DNA from: Nitrobacter sp. NHB1
Lineage (GTDB): Bacteria > Pseudomonadota > Alphaproteobacteria > Rhizobiales > Xanthobacteraceae
NCBI RefSeq assembly: GCF_036964665.1
Contig: NZ_JBAMDA010000004.1
Coordinates: forward strand, 124,001-188,000
Length of the DNA stretch: 64,000 nucleotides
Reading direction: 5' to 3'
Part shown: positions 7,811 to 16,479 of the stretch, piece by piece
Layout: the number at the start of each line of letters is the position of its first letter
Position numbering within the stretch: position 1 is the first letter of the stretch
Made by a program: the position numbers and the translations under genes
Notes under the pieces: generated by a model
The model's database searches: none
Told to the model about the DNA's origin: nothing
The model's input: only the letters and a program-made list of their open reading frames with translations

Positions 7811-8508
7811 GCGGCGCTGTCGCCCTGGCCGGCGGCTTGGCTTGCCGCGAGTAATTCGCGGACGACCTGATCGGCATTGTAACGGGCCTTTCGGATCGAT
7901 TCGTCCTTGTCGCTCATCTGGTACAAAGTGCCATGTCCGCTTGTCATGGTGCGATAGGTGATGCGCCGATACAGCGCATTAGCGCAGACGGGTACCTTTT
8001 CCGCATCAAGATAGGCGACGACCTCCTTGAGCGGCCGCGTGTTGCGGTCGAGGCTATCGTATTCGTTGAACAGAACGCGATGCTGGCTCATCGGCAACTT
8101 TGAAGCGGCTGCGTGCTGTTCGAGATTGCGGATTGTGCGCACGACCTGCGAAGCGTCGAAGGTGTGCACCTTGCAAGGGAGGACGACGAGGTCTGCACGG
8201 AGCGCCGACTGGATCAAGACACCGCCATAATAACCTGGGGTGTCGATCACGACGACGTCGTAGCCTTCAAGCCGATCAATCGCTTGGGCGAGAGCTTTGT
8301 CATCAGGCGCACGCACGAGGTCCACGCCTCGCGGGCTCAAGCCCCGCGCGACTGACGACGCATGCCATTGGTAGGAAGACCCTTGCGGGTCGGCGTCGAC
8401 GATGGCGGCTGAATAGCCGTGTTTGGCGAACTCAGCCGCAAGGATAATCGCGACGGTCGTCTTACCACTTCCGCCTTTCGGGTTCGCCACGGCGAAGATG
8501 CTCGGCAC
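7807..8508 (-). CDS. ParA/VirC1-like ATPase
   Basis: A 233-residue P-loop ATPase of the ParA/MinD superfamily. The deviant Walker A NPKGGSGKTT is at residues 9-18, followed by VDADPQGSSYQWH and Walker B DVVVIDTPGYYG. The GTG at 8508 is chosen because it gives MPSIFAVANPKGG, typical for the family, and follows GAGGGAGGACC; the open frame extends to 8586 with no better site. The size is close to VirC1, which places relaxosomes at the cell pole. It is divergent from mobC-relaxase and translationally coupled to the small downstream gene. A role in plasmid partition or relaxosome positioning is likely. Confidence 0.8.
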   Translation of the reverse strand: MPSIFAVANPKGGSGKTTVAIILAAEFAKHGYSAAIVDADPQGSSYQWHASSVARGLSPRGVDLVRAPDDKALAQAIDRLEGYDVVVIDTPGYYGGVLIQSALRADLVVLPCKVHTFDASQVVRTIRNLEQHAAASKLPMSQHRVLFNEYDSLDRNTRPLKEVVAYLDAEKVPVCANALYRRITYRTMTSGHGTLYQMSDKDESIRKARYNADQVVRELLAASQAAGQGDSAA

Positions 8509-9108
8509 TTGGTCCTCCCTCGGGGACATTAGGCGCATGTACGAAATGCCAACATACAACATAATGAACATACAGCAATCGCGCATTGTCGATTTCCGGT
8601 AGGTTGGCGTTGCTGCTTTGCCGTAATGCGTTGGTTCGGCAGTCCGTCATGTCACAAATGCGGTCATGCCTAATTGTAGCGATGTTGGAATCGGGTGTTG
8701 TAGTGTTAGGGCAATCGCGTTTTGCGGTGTTGTGATCTTGTCGAGTTGCGGTGTTCCAGTGTTTCGTTCGTGCGGCGATCGCGAGATGACGCAACGTGGC
8801 ATTAGCGAGTTGCGGTATTGCCGCAATCAGGAGCTTGTGGAAGGTGCTGCGCGCCATAGGGTTGGAGAGTCCATTCGGACAGCTGTTTCGGACGCCAGCG
8901 CCCTTCATTGCGCTGAGCATCTAACATTCAGTGTATTAGATAATGGTTGACAAGATACCGGTTTGTGGGCCAAACCGGGGACGGCTGCTGGCGCAGCCGG
9001 GGCGCTATCGCGCGACGCCGGCGTCCTGATGGAACGCTGGCGTATTCGGCTCCGGACCAGCGACAGCGACCAGCGAACTGTGCAAACGGGAAGGGAAGGG
9101 GAGCGCCG
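8509..9108. other. 600-bp divergent intergenic region, candidate oriT/par site
   Basis: It separates the VirC1-like gene (minus) from mobC (plus). 8600-8830 carries degenerate repetition of a TTGCGGTGTTG-like motif (for example near 8722, 8747 and 8810) and the inverted repeat TTGCGG(8810-8815)/CCGCAA(8821-8826). A perfect 7-bp-arm inverted repeat lies at 8958-8978. Intergenic DNA next to mobC is a usual place for oriT. The 152-residue minus-strand frame at 8462-8920 reads as repetitive sequence and overlaps the ATPase start, so it is not called. Confidence 0.5.
8958..8978. repeat. inverted repeat CCGGTTT-N7-AAACCGG
   Basis: Perfect 7-bp arms around a 7-base spacer, 130 bases upstream of mobC and just after a TTGACA-like hexamer (8948-8953). 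It could be the relaxosome-binding inverted repeat of oriT or an operator. Confidence 0.5.
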
Positions 9109-9537
9109 ATGGCCCGCTCCGCCGCAGCACCGCGACGCAAGCCGAGGCTTCGGACCGAGTTGTCGGACGCCGACGAGGCGCGGCTGCAGGCCGCCGTGGT
9201 GCTGTTCGGCGTGTCGAAGGCCGAGGTGGTGCGGCGCCTGATCCGCGCGTCGGTGCAGGCCGGTCCGGCTCTGTCAGCCGACAACACGCGCGCCGTCGTC
9301 GAGCTCGCCCAGCAGGTCCGAATGGTCGGCCGCAACCTCTCGCAGGTCCTGCGAGCCATCCATCGCGGCCAGGCGGTGCGCATCGAGGACACCGAGCCGG
9401 TGTGGCGCGGGCTGCACGAGGTGGTCGCCGCCATCAATGACGAGCTGACCGAGATGACCGTCGCCTATGGCTCGAAGCTGCGATGGCAGGCCGGGCTTTC
9501 GCTGCCGGCCGAAGTCGCAATCGAGGACGCCGGATGA
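9109..9537 (+). CDS. mobC: MobC-like relaxosome accessory protein
   Basis: 142 residues from ATG 9109, preceded by AAGGGAAGGGGAG. The frame is open further upstream but without signal. Residues 15-45 (LRTELSDADEARLQAAVVLFGVSKAEVVRRLIRASV) form a ribbon-helix-helix-like domain. The C-terminal part (VELAQQVRMVGRNLSQVLRAIHRGQ) carries the typical MobC relaxosome motif with VGRNLSQ. It is expected to bind and melt oriT DNA for the relaxase encoded next; the two overlap by ATGA (9534-9537). Confidence 0.82.
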   Translation: MARSAAAPRRKPRLRTELSDADEARLQAAVVLFGVSKAEVVRRLIRASVQAGPALSADNTRAVVELAQQVRMVGRNLSQVLRAIHRGQAVRIEDTEPVWRGLHEVVAAINDELTEMTVAYGSKLRWQAGLSLPAEVAIEDAG

Positions 9538-11849
9538 ACCGGGCCGCGCAGATCGCCTGGTGGGTGGCGCAGGTCGAGGCCGCGCGGACCGCGGTCGGCG
9601 CGGCGGCCCAGTCACGGCGGCAGCCGCGGGCCTTCGGCGGCCTTGACGAGGAGCCGCGGCGCCGCGCGGCGCGGGTCGCGCCGCTTCCCAAAGCGCCGCC
9701 GGCGGACCAGGTCATTCGCGGGCAGACGATCACCGGCGGCCGCGACGAGGAGCGCTCGCGGTCGCTGCCGGCGTCGTCCGCCGGGGGAGGCGGCGGTGGA
9801 GCGGTCACGGCTCGTCCCGCCGCGCAGTCGCCGATCGCCGGGGGGCTCAGTGGGGCAGGGCAGGGCGCGGTCGGCCGGGCACGCCAGCTCGCCGCCGGCT
9901 ACCAGCCGGCCGTCGTCAAGGTGCTGTCCTACGCGCGGGGTGTCACCCGCGCGACGAAGACCGGGCAGTACGTCCAGCGGGAGGACGTGCCGCTCGAGAC
10001 CCACGACGGACGCATGCTGACGGACCGCGAGGCCGTCGCCGACGAGATCAAGGCGTGGTCGGTCAACTTCTCGAAGCGGGCGGAGAGCCAGGACGTCGGC
10101 GCCGTCCGCTTGACGCTGCGCGGCGTGAAGGACAGCGAGGAGGGACGCGAGACCTACGAGAAAGCGATCGCCGCCGGCTTCGCCGGGCACCGCTACGCCT
10201 ACCGGCTCGACACGACGTCCTCGGGCGAGCTCGAGGCGCGCCTGGTGATCGCCTTGGCGGGCCCGCCGAAGGAGAGGTTCCGTGTCCGCGAGGAACGCGT
10301 TGGTGCCCAGGAGAGCGGCTTCACCCGGAAGCGCTTCGACATGGCGTCGGAGGGGAAGATCAAGGATCGCATCCACGCCACGACCGGCGTCGACATCCAG
10401 GCGATCGGCGTGTCGCCGGGGATGACGAACCACGGCCGCAACGGCGTCACCTACCGCCTCAACAAGCTCCTGGACCACGGCGCGGCCGTCGACGACAAGG
10501 GCAAGACCATCGCCAACGTCGCTGACACCCGGATTGCGACGCGCGAGTGGGGCCGATCGCTGCGGTCTCAGTCGGTGCGCGACACGATGCACCTGATGCT
10601 GTCGGCGAAGGCGGGCACCGACGTCGAGGCGCTGCGGCGCGCCGCGCGCAGCTTCCTGCACGACCGCTTCGGCGACCACAAGTTTATGTTCGGCATCCAC
10701 GTCGACAAGGAGGCGGCCGGCCACATCCACGTGCACGCCGTCATCGCCGCCAAGAGCGAGTCAGGTCAGAAATTGCACCCGGGCCCGGAGACGTTCCGCG
10801 AGTGGCGTGCTGCCTACGCCCAGCACGCCCGGGCCGAGGGGCTACGTATCGTCGCCACGTCGGCGCGGGAACGCGCGTCGTCGCAGAGCTACGGTCCGAA
10901 GGACAAGGCCATCGTCGACGCCGCCGACCGGCCGCGCCCGGCGCGCGAGGCAAGGGATCGCGCTTATGCTGCCGATCCCGCCAACCGCCGGCTCATCGAC
11001 AACGCGCGCCAGCGCATCGCGGTCGCGCGGTCCAACCCGATCCGGTTGCCGATGTCGCCGCCGGACCGCAGGGCGGTGAACGAAAGCGTCGTGGCGTGGC
11101 GCACCGTGGCGGCCGAGCAGCCCGCGAACCCGCAAGCGAAGGACATGCTCGAGCGGCTGCTCCTGGCGCAGGCCGTCGGCGGGATCCTGCAGGCGATCGG
11201 GAAGCGTGTTGAACACCTGGCAAAGGAGGACGCCACAATGGCGATCACATCGGAGCAGATGGCGAAGGACCTTCGCGTCATGAACGAGGCGGTGTCGCGG
11301 ACAAGCGACCTGCTCGACGGCCGGAGCAAGCAGCAGTTCCGCGAGACCTCCGCGCGATATCTGGAGACCGTCGCGAACAGAATCGACCTGCAGCGCGCCC
11401 AAGAGCGCGGTGTTCAGCAGCTCAGCCGAAGCGAGGTGGAGGCGATCGTCGGGGCGAACGCGGACAGGCTCGTCGCCCGCGCGCAGGACGTCAGCACGCA
11501 GGAACGTCGCGAAGCCGCGGCGGCGGAGCGTCTCGCCGATCGCGCTCTCAATGCGGAGCGGCGACAGGAGGCGAACGCGGCGATGGATCCGACCTCGCAG
11601 CGGGAGCTCCGCGCCGAGAGGGCGATCGTCGCCGGGTCGCAGCAGTCGGCCGCGAGGGAAGCCCACGAAGCCGCGGCGGCTGCTGACGCGGCGCGCATGA
11701 TCGCCGAGCACCCCGGCCAGACCAATCCCAACGCCCTGGTCCAGACCGACCCCCTCGCCAAGCTGCGCGCTGAGCAGGAGCGCATCGTGCAAGAGCTGGA
11801 GACGACGAAGGGCGAGACGCAATCGATCAAGGGCCAACGCCAGCATTGA
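9534..11849 (+). CDS. MOB-type relaxase (VirD2/MobA-like), 771 residues
   Basis: This DNA relaxase nicks oriT and leads the strand into the recipient. The start at 9534 overlaps the mobC stop. The N-terminal part has the VVKVLSYARG motif with a candidate nucleophile tyrosine (about residue 133). The metal-binding HIHVH motif of relaxases lies at about 397-401 in HVDKEAAGHIHVHAVIAA. After about residue 480 the chain is highly charged and Ala/Arg/Glu-rich, compatible with coiled coil and a secretion or coupling-protein contact region. The unusual spacing between tyrosine and histidine motifs leaves the exact MOB class open. No mating-pair genes are in the window, so this is a mobilization module. 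Confidence 0.82.
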   Translation: MNRAAQIAWWVAQVEAARTAVGAAAQSRRQPRAFGGLDEEPRRRAARVAPLPKAPPADQVIRGQTITGGRDEERSRSLPASSAGGGGGGAVTARPAAQSPIAGGLSGAGQGAVGRARQLAAGYQPAVVKVLSYARGVTRATKTGQYVQREDVPLETHDGRMLTDREAVADEIKAWSVNFSKRAESQDVGAVRLTLRGVKDSEEGRETYEKAIAAGFAGHRYAYRLDTTSSGELEARLVIALAGPPKERFRVREERVGAQESGFTRKRFDMASEGKIKDRIHATTGVDIQAIGVSPGMTNHGRNGVTYRLNKLLDHGAAVDDKGKTIANVADTRIATREWGRSLRSQSVRDTMHLMLSAKAGTDVEALRRAARSFLHDRFGDHKFMFGIHVDKEAAGHIHVHAVIAAKSESGQKLHPGPETFREWRAAYAQHARAEGLRIVATSARERASSQSYGPKDKAIVDAADRPRPAREARDRAYAADPANRRLIDNARQRIAVARSNPIRLPMSPPDRRAVNESVVAWRTVAAEQPANPQAKDMLERLLLAQAVGGILQAIGKRVEHLAKEDATMAITSEQMAKDLRVMNEAVSRTSDLLDGRSKQQFRETSARYLETVANRIDLQRAQERGVQQLSRSEVEAIVGANADRLVARAQDVSTQERREAAAAERLADRALNAERRQEANAAMDPTSQRELRAERAIVAGSQQSAAREAHEAAAAADAARMIAEHPGQTNPNALVQTDPLAKLRAEQERIVQELETTKGETQSIKGQRQH

Positions 11850-11871
11850 GCCGATGACCAGCCTATCCAGA

Positions 11872-12525
11872 TCACCAGCGCAATGCTCGGCGTCCTAATG
11901 CGGCGCCGACGACCGTCGAGACCAACACTGCGATGCCGTACCAAACAAATACAAAGGGCATCGTGCTTTCGTCGCAAGAGACGGAATAGACCAACGCCGA
12001 GAGCCCGCCCGTCGCGAGCCCCGCGGCGGCTCCGGCCTCGCTAAGCCGGGTCGGGGCCATTCGGCGCATCGCAGCAACGGCACCGGCGAAGATCGGCAGC
12101 GCCAGCAGAAGAATCAACTACGGGCATACCGCGGCCGTCTTGACCATCACCAGATGACGCCAGAGATCCCCCGGGTTCATGCCGAGTTGCAGTATCGCCA
12201 GCAACGCCATGATCATGGCCGCACCGAAGGCCAAGCGCGCCGGTCCTCGCGCTCTTCCATCCGGCCGGGCCAACCGCAGCATAGCCGTAACGCCGGCGAG
12301 CGCGAGTGCAGCGGCGAACGATTCCTTCGCCCAGAACGCCATCGTCGGCAACGCAGCCGCGATGTCGGGCCTTACGCCCCAAAGCCAGAGCACTGCGGCC
12401 AGAGAGGCGAGTGCGCAGATTCCAAGCGTCCCAAGCACACGCCGCCACACCGTCGCCCATCCGATGGGCTGCAGATCAAAGGCAAGCCTGTCGACGAGGG
12501 CGGGTAACTGTTTGGGGTCGCTCAT
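11872..12525 (-). pseudogene. nrsF: nrsF-type anti-sigma factor (DUF1109) with an internal amber codon
   Basis: NrsF proteins are integral-membrane negative regulators of SigF-type ECF sigma factors. The first part (12118-12525) reads MSDPKQLPALVDRLAFDL with transmembrane segments and ends at TAG 12120-12118. The same frame continues without shift as LILLLALPIFAGAVAAMRRMAPTRL to 11872, the rest of the family. So one nonsense change splits a roughly 217-residue protein. It overlaps the sigma gene end by ATGA. Unless the stop is suppressed or a sequencing error, the product is truncated. Confidence 0.8.
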
Positions 12526-13024
12526 CGTCCTACCCCCGCAATGCGACGACTGAGCGCCTTGATCGCACGATGGATCGTGACCTTCACGGCCGAAGGGCTG
12601 AGCCCTGTGGCGGCGGAAACATACGCGATCGACTGCCCTTCCAGCTTCACCGCGCGGACCAATGCGCGTTGCCGTTCGGGAAGGCTCGCGAGGATCCTCT
12701 CGACATCGTCATGGTCCTCTTGCGGTGCGGTACGATCGACGGCGAAGAGAACCTCCGGCGTCTCGTCGAGTGGAAGCGCTCTATGGCGTCTGCTGCTGCG
12801 CAGATGATCGATGAGCTTGTAGCGCGCGATCGCATATAGCCAGGCGGTGAATGGCCGGCCCGGCTCGTAGGTCATCAGGCGACGGTGCAGGGCGATCAGC
12901 GTCTCCTGAACAAGGTCGTCCGCGGCCGCGCTTTCGGCGAGATGCCGGCGGAACGGTAGGAAGGCTGATCTCCTGCCTGACTCTGGATCATGAGCGACCT
13001 GAGCCGCTCCTCGGTTTTCAGCAT
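12522..13024 (-). pseudogene. ECF sigma factor (SigF-like), frameshifted with small deletion
   Basis: The minus strand starts at ATG 13024 with MLKTEERLRSLMIQSQAGD and PSYR, a normal ECF start. Near 12955 the homology moves to another frame: FRRHLAESAAADDLVQETLIALHRR (region 2), PFTAWLYAIARYKLIDHLR, and region 4 LPERQRALVRAVKLEGQS with AATGLSPSAVKVTIHRAI. About a dozen residues of region 2.1 are missing at the junction. A longer open frame from 13118 has no sigma-like N-terminus. Together with the nrsF nonsense codon, the whole sigma/anti-sigma switch appears dead. Confidence 0.78.
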
Positions 13025-13360
13025 TTGGTCGTTGTTTTATTCGCTTCCAATGCCCGGAAGTTACAGGCTGAGCTTGCAGCCGAGCCACACCTACAAGCGC
13101 AGTATAGATCTTCCGCACCAGATGATCTTCAGGAACCGTGCCGCTAAGCTGGAACTCGCTGAACAGTTGCCTTTCCCGATGAGGGCGCGGTTAGGTTCTT
13201 CCCGGAGCGATGGGCCGATGTGGGCGGTAACGACCCGCATTTCACTGGGAGCATAGGGCCTTTTTCTGGGTGCGAACCGCTGCGCAGCAGGGTGCGCGCG
13301 GAGGGTGTTTGCGTCTATAGTTCGCGTTGGTTTTGAAGATCGAGGGATTCGCGCGGAAGA
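13025..13360. other. 336-bp stretch without recognisable gene
   Basis: This lies between the sigma-factor start and the restriction-modification relic. No open frame with family resemblance was seen. Confidence 0.4.
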
Positions 13361-14305
13361 ATGATCAAGCGGGGGCTAACCGAGCGCGATATCTGCACCA
13401 AGTTCATTCCTGCCGGCCGTCAGCGTGCCGGCTGGGACGAGATGATGACCCAGGTTCGGGAGGATGTCTATTACACCAAGGGCCGTATCATCGTGCGCGG
13501 CCAGCCGGTGACGCGCAAGGCGAACCGACGACATCTGGTTCTACGAGCACCGCGTGCCGGAAGGCCAGAAGGCCTATTCAATGACCAAGCCGATCCGGCT
13601 GGAGACTTTTCAAGGCTGTATCGACTAGTGGGGCGGCAAGGGCCGCGAGGAGACGCCGCAGGCATGGCGTGTCACCGCCGACGAGGTAAAGGCGCGCGGG
13701 CTAACAATCTCGACATCAAGAACCCGCACGCCGTGGCCTACGATCACGGCGACCTGGAAACCCTGTTGGCCGACCTCGCCCGCGCCGAGGCCGAGACGGC
13801 GGGCTTGCGCGATCAGTTGAAGGTGATCCTCGCCGACCTTTCTTCGATGAGAGATGGCCCGATGAACGCGGATCGCCTTAAGCGTTATGAACGGATCGCC
13901 GACGCGCCCGGCGCGATTGCGCGCCTGCGGCGCTTTCTTTCTCAACCTCGCCGTGCGCGGCAAGCTCGTGCTGCAGGACGCGGACGACGAGCGGTGGCGT
14001 GCGTTGAGGAGAACCAGCGCGGGCAAGCCCACCCCGCGATCAACGACGCGGATTTCGCGGTCCTGCCCTTTCCCCTCCCACCTCTTGCTGAGCAATATCG
14101 CATTGTTGCCAAGGTCGATGCGCTGATCGCGCTCTGCGACCGGCTGGAGGCGAGCCTCACCGCCGCCGCCGCCGCCACCTGCTGGACGCTCTGCTCGCCG
14201 AGGGAGCTGGCGCCGGCCGAGGACCGCGACACTTTCGATTCCGCATCGCCAGACGCAAAACCGGTTCCCACTATTGCTGACGATGCTTCGGAGGCCGCGG
14301 AATGA
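13361..14305 (+). pseudogene. compressed relic of a type I restriction-modification locus (hsdR-hsdM-hsdS)
   Basis: Three enzyme remnants lie in natural order within 945 bases. 13361-13515 reads MIKRGLTERDICTKFI, RAGWDEMMTQVREDVYYTKG and RIIVRG, the N-terminus of HsdR. From about 13525 another frame reads DDIWFYEHRVPEGQKAYSM, TKPIRLE and WRVTADEVKARG, rejoining NLDIKNPHA, the end of HsdM. From 13863 comes MNADRLKRYERIADAPGAIARLRRF, the start of HsdS, and from about 14070 FPLPPLAEQYRIVAKVDAL, the end of the HsdS second target-recognition region. The catalytic and target-recognition domains are deleted, so no activity is expected. Confidence 0.82.
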
Positions 14306-15594
14306 TGGCGCGCTGGCAATGGTTGCTGCTCTTGTTTTCGCGCAAGCTCTGGCTGCGGGTTACGCTGTTCGGTCTGGCTGGCGTCGCCACAGCCGTCGCC
14401 GGCATTTTTTTCGCCCCTTATGTTCCCGACACTTGGACAATCACAATCGGCGCGAAGGCGATCGACGGAGTTCTCAACGTGCTGGCGTCGAGCATGCTTG
14501 CCGTGACGGTGTTCTCCGTCAGCACGATGGTTGCAGCCTATGGCGCGGCGACGAACAACGTGACGCCGCGCGCCACGCGCCTGCTGATGGAGGACAACAC
14601 CAGCAAGAACGTGCTTGGCACCTTCATCGGTTCGTTTCTGTTCAGCCTCGTCGGCATCATCGCGTTGAGCACCGGACTTTATGGCGATCAGGGGCGCGCG
14701 GTGTTGTTGGTGGCGACGATCGGCCTGATTGCGCTGATTGCCGTCACAATTCTGCGTTGGGTCGATTACCTCGCGCGGTTCGGCCGGCTCGGCGAGACGA
14801 TTGAACGCGTGGAGGAGGCGACATGGAAGGCGATGAAGACGCGCCTTGCGTATCCTAATCTTGGCGGGCGCCGCCCGATGGTTCGCGGCGGGGACGTTCC
14901 CGAAAGCGCGCTGCAGGTGTTCTCGGAAGCGATCGGCTACGTTCAGCATGTGGATGTGCCAGCGCTTGAGGATTGCGCAAAGAAGTCCGGAGTTCAGGTC
15001 TTCGTCACGGCGCTGCCTGGCGTTTTCGCCGATCCAGCAAGGCCTGTCGCCATGGTGGTCGGGCCTGAGGACGACGACATCCGCAAGGCGGTCGCCAAGG
15101 CCTTCACGATCGGAGCGGAACGTACCTTCGATCAGGACCCGCGCTTCGGCCTCTGCGTGCTGGCCGAGATTGCTTCTCGCGCGCTGTCTCCCGCCGTCAA
15201 CGATCCCGGAACGGCTATCGACGTGATCGGACGCGCCGTCCGGCTGCTGGCGCAATGGGGGCGCTTCGACGATTCGGGAGCCGACGCTAAGATTGACTGC
15301 CCACATGTATGGGTTCCTGCGATCGAGGTCGGCGACATGTTCGATGATGTATTCGCGCCGATAGCGCGGGATGGTGCCGGGATGGTGGAGATTCATCTCC
15401 GGCTTCAGAAGGCGTTCCTCGCGCTGGTGGGTGCCGACCGCGCCGCGTTCAGCGTCGCCGCAACGAGGCATTCAGAAGCTGCGCTGACGCGGGCCGGTGC
15501 GGAGTTGAAGCTGGAGCCGGAAAGGCTTGCCGTGCGAGAGGTGGCCGCGAAGATTTCGGGTGAAAGGAAGCACCGGGAACACCGCACATCATGA
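14302..15594 (+). CDS. DUF2254 family integral membrane protein
   Basis: A 430-residue inner-membrane protein. Four hydrophobic segments occupy the first half (about 20-45, 58-80, 112-135, 145-165), followed by a soluble domain with the family motifs [18 protein letters not shown] and [14 protein letters not shown]. Function is unknown. The ATG at 14302 or 14305 sits at the very end of the hsdS relic frame (TGATGG). The stop of this gene overlaps the tspO start, so the two probably formed an operon. It is the only full-length gene in the decayed 11.9-16 kb segment. Confidence 0.83.
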   Translation: MMARWQWLLLLFSRKLWLRVTLFGLAGVATAVAGIFFAPYVPDTWTITIGAKAIDGVLNVLASSMLAVTVFSVSTMVAAYGAATNNVTPRATRLLMEDNTSKNVLGTFIGSFLFSLVGIIALSTGLYGDQGRAVLLVATIGLIALIAVTILRWVDYLARFGRLGETIERVEEATWKAMKTRLAYPNLGGRRPMVRGGDVPESALQVFSEAIGYVQHVDVPALEDCAKKSGVQVFVTALPGVFADPARPVAMVVGPEDDDIRKAVAKAFTIGAERTFDQDPRFGLCVLAEIASRALSPAVNDPGTAIDVIGRAVRLLAQWGRFDDSGADAKIDCPHVWVPAIEVGDMFDDVFAPIARDGAGMVEIHLRLQKAFLALVGADRAAFSVAATRHSEAALTRAGAELKLEPERLAVREVAAKISGERKHREHRTS

Positions 15595-16041
15595 ACCGCA
15601 TCCTTCCGCTGATACTGTTTCTCATTATCGTGATAGGCGGTGGTCTGGCCATCGGCGTCCTGACCGCGCCGGGCGAATGGTATTCGGCGCTCGCAAAGCC
15701 TGCCTTCAACCTGCCGAACTGGCTGTTTGCGCCGGTTTGGACGCTGCTCTACAGCTTGATCGCCATCGCCGGCTGGCGTGTCTTTGAGCGAAATCGCGAC
15801 GGCTGGCCGATGAAGCTGTGGTGGGCGCAGCTCGTGCTTATTTCCTGTGGTCGCCGACCTTCTTCGCCGCGCACCAGATCGGCGCCGCGCTCGCAGTGAT
15901 CCTGCTGCTGCTCGCCGTCATCCTCGCCTTCATTGCCACAGCATGGCGGCAGGATCGCGTGGCGACGTGGCTGTTCCTTCCTATGCTGCCTGGGTCGCCT
16001 TCGCCTCGGCGCTCAACGCTTCCATCTTCGCGTTGAATTAG
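15591..16041 (+). pseudogene. tspO: tspO/MBR family gene with two frameshifts
   Basis: The tryptophan-rich sensory protein family (tetrapyrrole-binding outer membrane/mitochondrial receptor homologue) is recognisable in three frames. 15591-15838 gives [20 protein letters not shown] and [17 protein letters not shown] with WWAQLVL. From about 15840 another frame gives [19 protein letters not shown] and TAWRQDRVATWLFLP. From about 15985 a third gives YAAWVAFASALNASIFALN, ending at TAG 16039-16041. At least two small indels are needed. It overlaps the DUF2254 stop by ATGA. Confidence 0.8.
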
Positions 16042-16479
16042 GGTGTTTGGATCGGCTCGCGCATGGCCCGGATCGTCCTGCTCGCCAAGGGTCGATCAAT
16101 GCCACGGCGTCGAATGTGAGCACCAACTGTGGGCGGCTGGCATAGGCGCGTCGCTGCCTGTTCATGCGCTCGCGATCTGGCTGGCCATAGGAAGACGAAC
16201 GAACCCGTTCAGCAGGGTGTACCAATCGGACGGTAAAAGGCCATCATCGAGCGCGGGCGCAAGGACAGCGGGCGGCATCGGCCGCTGATCACGGATCATC
16301 ACGCTTTCGGACAGGCGGACATTCTCTGGCCTATGCCTGCGAAGGAGCTCTTTGCGTTCCGGCTCGGCGATCCGCACTAAATCAAGCAAGCCCTCGGTAC
16401 TCATCAAACCATGCTCGATGAGCGAAGCCAGATTGTCGGCCTCTGCAAGGTGATAGAGGTTTTTGATGGGGTGCCTCAT
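16013..16479 (-). pseudogene. DUF7002-like gene carrying two 4-bp tandem duplications
   Basis: ATG 16479 starts MRHPIKNLYHLAEADNLASL, then GLMSTEGLLDL, MIRDQRPMPPAVLA and SDWYTLLNGF, typical of the family. It then shifts frame. Removing one TTCG from TTCGTTCG (16196-16203, minus strand) and one CCAG from CCAGCCAG (16177-16184) restores NGFVFLWPDRERMNRQRRAY and PQLVLTFDAVALID. The 3' end is also lost: the frame stops at 16013 inside the converging tspO relic. Function is unknown (possible ARTase-like fold; speculative). Confidence 0.65.

Noticed and set aside
8462-8920. 152-residue minus-strand frame with ATLRH-like repeats
   Set aside because: It overlaps the start of the ATPase gene in another frame and its repetition follows repeated DNA words; treated as non-coding repeat DNA.
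9612-10736. 374-residue minus-strand frame
   Set aside because: Antisense shadow of the relaxase gene, whose HIHVH motif and coupling to mobC are clear.
13942-15471. 509-residue minus-strand open frame
   Set aside because: Antisense to DUF2254 and the hsdS relic; low-complexity Arg/His/Gln-rich translation with no family match.
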